NCBI GenBank assembly: GCA_902765305.1
Contig: CACWZI010000015.1
Span: forward strand, 1-43,575
Source of the DNA: an uncultured Eubacteriales bacterium
GTDB taxonomy: Bacteria; Bacillota; Clostridia; Christensenellales; Aristaeellaceae
Length of the DNA: 43,575 nucleotides
Direction: 5' to 3'
Part shown: piece after piece, positions 41,189-43,575 of the stretch
Position numbering within the stretch: the first letter of the stretch is position 1
Layout: every line of letters begins with the position of its first letter
Program-made: the position numbers and the translations under genes
The notes under the pieces: generated by a model
What the model was told of the DNA's origin: nothing
Databases searched by the model: none
Seen by the model: only the letters and a program-made list of their open reading frames with translations

Positions 41189-42245
41189 TGTATTCCTCCG
41201 AAAATGGTAGATAAAAGCTCACCGCCGCGCCGCCGTGGGAACTGCTGCCGACCTTCATGTCGCCGCCGTGGGCCCGCACGATGGTCCGGCACACGGAAAG
41301 GCCGATGCCCATGCTGCGCCGGTCGTCGGAGCGCGCCTGCATGTCGTGGCGCGCGCTGCCGTCGAGGATTCCTGGCAGCAGCTGAGTCGGGATGCCGACG
41401 CCGTCGTCCTCCACCCGCAGGGTGACGCTGCCCGGCGCGCAGGCGATATCCAGCCAGATCCGGGTGGCGGTCTTGCCGTGGGCGCTGACGTTGTCGAACA
41501 GGTTGATCAGCACCTGCTCGATCAGCGTGGCGTCCATCGGAACGATCAGTATCTGCTCCGGCTGTGTCACCTGCACCGGCAGGGCGTCCGGCGCGCGCCG
41601 GTATTTCAGTATGGCGCTGCCCACGATCTCCTCCAGCACCTCGTCCGTCTTCGTGAGGGCGACGTCGCCCCCGGTGAACCGGGTGACGGAGAGCAGGTTT
41701 TCCGTCACCCGCACCAGCCACTGGGCGTCCCGGTCGATGCCGTCCAGCAGCGCTTCGCGGTCCGCCGGTTCAAGGGCCTGCGCCTTCAGCGCCGAGCTGG
41801 CGCCCATGATGGACGCCAGCGGCGTGCGGATGTCGTGGGCGATGGCCCGAAGCAGGTTGGCATGCATCTTCTCCCGCTCCATCTCAAAGCGCAGCTGCTC
41901 CTGGCGCTTGATCTGCGTGGTCAGCGCGCTGATGATGACGGAGACCACCAGCATCATCAGGAAGGTCAGGGGGTATCCGGTCAGCGTCACGTCGAACTGC
42001 CAGAACGGATAGGTGAACATGTAGTTGACGCAGAAGGTGCCCACCAGCGAGGCCGCAATGCCCCACAGGTAGCCGTCCGTCAGCCGCGCCACCAGCGCCA
42101 CGGCCAGTATGAACAGCGGCGTGGCGAAGGGGTTGTTGTCATTGTGAAGCCCGGACAGCGCCATCGAGAGCGCTATGGCCAGGGCCATGATCCCCGCGAA
42201 GACCAGTGCGTCCCTGGCGAAGCGCAGGCGGTTGTCGTCTTTCAT
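41178..42245 (-). CDS. kdpD: truncated KdpD-like sensor histidine kinase
   Basis: A 355-residue kinase; full KdpD is about 890. It lacks the N-terminal KdpD and Usp domains but keeps the four-helix DUF4118 membrane unit (residues 12-110; NDNNPFATPLFILAVALVARLTDGYLWGI). The DHp helix has phospho-His137 in RAIAHDIRTPLASIMG, then N box LFDNVSAHG (unusually with few Asn), G1 VEDDGVGIP and G2 GIGLSVCRTIVRAHGGD. The short form is clean at both ends, so it is a natural variant, not a broken gene. Pairs with the overlapping KdpE-like regulator. Confidence 0.88.
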   Translation of the reverse strand: MKDDNRLRFARDALVFAGIMALAIALSMALSGLHNDNNPFATPLFILAVALVARLTDGYLWGIAASLVGTFCVNYMFTYPFWQFDVTLTGYPLTFLMMLVVSVIISALTTQIKRQEQLRFEMEREKMHANLLRAIAHDIRTPLASIMGASSALKAQALEPADREALLDGIDRDAQWLVRVTENLLSVTRFTGGDVALTKTDEVLEEIVGSAILKYRRAPDALPVQVTQPEQILIVPMDATLIEQVLINLFDNVSAHGKTATRIWLDIACAPGSVTLRVEDDGVGIPTQLLPGILDGSARHDMQARSDDRRSMGIGLSVCRTIVRAHGGDMKVGSSSHGGAAVSFYLPFSEEYNGQ

Positions 42246-42274
42246 GATCGTTTTCTCCTGATTCAGTCGCGAGC

Positions 42275-42311
42275 AAATACTGATTTGTCGCGCTGCGATA
42301 AATCAGAATTT
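42275..42311. repeat. copy of the ATACTGATTTGTCGC palindromic repeat in the kdpD leader
   Basis: AAATACTGATTTGTCGC and its inverted copy pair with two mismatches around a 3-nt loop. It lies between the kdpD promoter and ribosome site, so it would be part of the mRNA leader. Confidence 0.7.
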
Positions 42312-42337
42312 TCCTGACTGAAAACTACCTCATTTTA

Positions 42338-42343
42338 ATTATA
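42338..42343 (-). promoter_or_regulatory. extended -10 promoter of kdpDE
   Basis: On the minus strand TGG-TATAAT; no clear -35. The leader to ATG 42245 is about 85 bases. Confidence 0.5.
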
Positions 42344-42430
42344 CCACACATCTTTCCGATGTTCGTCGTCCAAACCCCAGAAGTTACACACCGGCGCGTT
42401 CCTTTCCGCGAAATTAGCGCCGGTTTGCCT

Positions 42431-42436
42431 TATAAT
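42431..42436 (+). promoter_or_regulatory. -10 box of the right-end TRAP operon
   Basis: TATAAT 37 bases before the ATG of the 55-residue gene; the -35 is not clear. Confidence 0.4.
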
Positions 42437-42472
42437 GGCGGTGATATCGATTCAAAGGAGCGTTGGTTTCAC

Positions 42473-42640
42473 ATGTACAGCGAGGAATACGAGAAAGCGA
42501 AAAAGGAATTCAACAACTGCCTTCGGATGAGCATCATCGGCCTGGGCGTGCCGATTTACAACGCGCTGCACGAGTGGCTGCCCATCATGAGGCGGGAAAA
42601 GGCAAATGCGCTGAAGTCCCAGAAGAAAGAGAAGGAGTGA
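42473..42640 (+). CDS. 55-residue protein at the head of the TRAP operon
   Basis: MYSEEYEKAKKEFNNCLRMS leads to one mildly hydrophobic stretch (IIGLGVPIYNALHEWL) and a basic tail (REKANALKSQKKEKE). It could be a small membrane-edge protein. No family is recognised. AAAGGAG lies 12 bases before the ATG, a loose spacing. It is six bases upstream of the 26-residue gene and shares the operon direction with dctQM, so a transporter accessory role is possible. Confidence 0.6.
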   Translation: MYSEEYEKAKKEFNNCLRMSIIGLGVPIYNALHEWLPIMRREKANALKSQKKEKE

Positions 42641-42646
42641 ACAAGC

Positions 42647-42727
42647 ATGGACGCCATGACCATCGTCATCGCCGTAGTTTTCGCCGTGCTGCTGATCGGC
42701 GGCTCGATCATCAGCTTCCGCCATTGA
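42647..42727 (+). CDS. 26-residue single-pass membrane microprotein
   Basis: MDAMTIVIAVVFAVLLIGGS then IISFRH: one membrane helix with hardly any soluble part. GAAGGAG is eight bases before the ATG, and the gene is tightly placed between the 55-residue gene and dctQ (18 bases). Such microproteins often stabilise a transporter or kinase; here the partner might be DctQM. The coding claim rests on ribosome site, spacing and hydrophobicity only. Confidence 0.6.
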   Translation: MDAMTIVIAVVFAVLLIGGSIISFRH

Positions 42728-42745
42728 CGAAAGGAGGTTCATGAC

Positions 42746-43294
42746 ATGCCGTCTTTTATCAAATCGCTGGAAAAGATCCGGCCCCTGTATGACTGGGCCT
42801 ATAAAATCGTGCTGTTGATCTGCAAGCTGCTGTTGATTGCGGATATCGTGATCACCTCCTGGTCCGTGCTGGGGCGCTACGTGTCGTTCATATCCGACCC
42901 CCATTGGTCAGAGGAAATGGTGCTGACTTTCATGGTCTACATGGCGGTGCTTTCGGCCACGCTGGCCATCCGCAAGCGCAGCCACATCCGCATGACCGCC
43001 TTCGACAAATACCTGCCCCGGAAGGCTCTGATCGCGCTGGACCTGCTGGCCGATATCGCCGTGCTGATCCTGGGCGTGATCCTGCTGGCGGAGGGCCTGG
43101 AGGTCGTCAGCCCTGCCGGCAACATCGCCAGGTTCGCCAAGTATTCATCTCTGCCGAACCTGAGCCAGACCTGGATGTACCTGCCCGTGGCCGTGGCCGG
43201 CGTGGGCATGATACTGTTTGAGCTGGAGCAGGTGTTCCTGCGCATCGAGGAATTCTACAGGCCCGACGACGGAAGGGAGGCCCAGGCACAATGA
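42746..43294 (+). CDS. dctQ: TRAP transporter small permease DctQ
   Basis: A 182-residue membrane protein with four helices, typical for DctQ. The helix 1 region RPLYDWAYKIVLLICKLLLIADIVITSWSVLGRY and the conserved P-x-W-S-E-E (DPHWSEEMVLTFMVYMAVL) are seen, followed by RKRSHIRM. AAAGGAGG eight bases before the ATG sets the start. It works with DctM and a separate binding protein; no dctP lies just upstream. Confidence 0.92.
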   Translation: MPSFIKSLEKIRPLYDWAYKIVLLICKLLLIADIVITSWSVLGRYVSFISDPHWSEEMVLTFMVYMAVLSATLAIRKRSHIRMTAFDKYLPRKALIALDLLADIAVLILGVILLAEGLEVVSPAGNIARFAKYSSLPNLSQTWMYLPVAVAGVGMILFELEQVFLRIEEFYRPDDGREAQAQ

Positions 43295-43575
43295 GCGGCG
43301 AAAATCTTTCCACCCTGATTCTGCTGGGAAGCTTCCTGGTGATGGTCTTTCTGCGGTTCCCCATCGCCTACTCCGTGGGCATCTCCACGGTGCTGTGCCT
43401 GCTTTCAATGGGCCAGAACCTGACGGTGCTGCCGATGCAGATGGTGAAGGGCGTCTGGTCCTTCAGCCTGATGGCGGTGCCCTTCTTCATCACGATGGGC
43501 GTGCTGATGGGCTCCGGCGGCATATCGGACAAGCTGATCGCGCTGGCGAACAGCCTGGTCGGCTGGATGCGCGGC
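43291..43575 (+). CDS. dctM: TRAP transporter large permease DctM, cut by the window end
   Basis: The first 95 residues of a DctM: helix LSTLILLGSFLVMVFLRFPIAYSVG and the conserved LMAVPFFITMGVLMGSGGISDKLI. The ATG overlaps the dctQ stop (ATGA). The rest lies beyond the right edge. It is a different copy from the 26635-27540 fragment, which covers the other part of the protein. Confidence 0.9.
   Translation, partial: MSGENLSTLILLGSFLVMVFLRFPIAYSVGISTVLCLLSMGQNLTVLPMQMVKGVWSFSLMAVPFFITMGVLMGSGGISDKLIALANSLVGWMRG

Overview
This is a 43.6 kb piece of a high-GC bacterial chromosome read with the standard bacterial code (many genes end in TGA). The gene content (YesL-type DUF624 protein next to a sugar ABC transporter, MsmK-like ATPase, DUF3048 protein, truncated KdpD, TRAP transporters, YitT/YczE protein) and the A-rich GGAGG ribosome sites point to an uncultured Clostridia lineage, perhaps Christensenellales-like. 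That placement is inference. No rRNA, tRNA, CRISPR array or phage genes were seen.

Left part (1-8.0 kb) is housekeeping: an ABC permease, a Na/Pi cotransporter with PhoU tail plus an ArsC-like protein, a ZIP metal transporter with a candidate DtxR/MntR-type operator, a YitT/YczE membrane protein, TcdA, a GIY-YIG protein and a CstA-type peptide/carbon starvation transporter. The spacers at 3.2-3.5 and 4.35-4.8 kb are packed with short repeats.

The 8.1-20.7 kb block is an alpha-galactoside utilisation locus: binding protein, two permeases, AraC regulator, GH36 alpha-galactosidase, a membrane protein, a DUF624 protein, a shared-type MsmK ATPase, a second clan GH-D-like glycosidase and a GH4 enzyme. 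It closes with a 25-bp terminator stem facing asparaginase.

From 20.7 to 31.4 kb lie asparaginase, two divergent URO-D/MtaA-like proteins sharing a control region with inverted GGTAAA/TTTACC sites, a secreted protein of unknown function, an esterase, a wrecked TRAP transporter (dctP fused to dctM by an internal deletion, with nonsense and start-codon lesions), a secreted HAD phosphatase with a DUF3574-like tail, and a DUF3048 protein.

From 31.4 to 36.1 kb a probable operon reads leftward: mcrB (with an EVE domain), mcrC and dinB, that is modification-dependent restriction next to a translesion polymerase. Upstream of it is a decay zone (36.2-36.75 kb): a PucR/CdaR regulator remnant split in frame by a 24-bp tandem repeat array, and a 155-bp MITE-like element.

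The right end (36.8-43.6 kb) holds glycerate kinase, a decayed SBP3-GGDEF gene, a 42-codon small gene, KDG kinase with a consensus promoter, a KdpDE-like two-component pair without kdpFABC, and the start of a TRAP operon (two tiny genes, dctQ, dctM) that runs off the window. Glycerate kinase, KDG kinase and TRAP genes together suggest uronate/sugar-acid use. The most unusual signals are the interspersed repeat families, their insertion into the regulator gene, the TRAP chimera, and the overlooked tiny genes.
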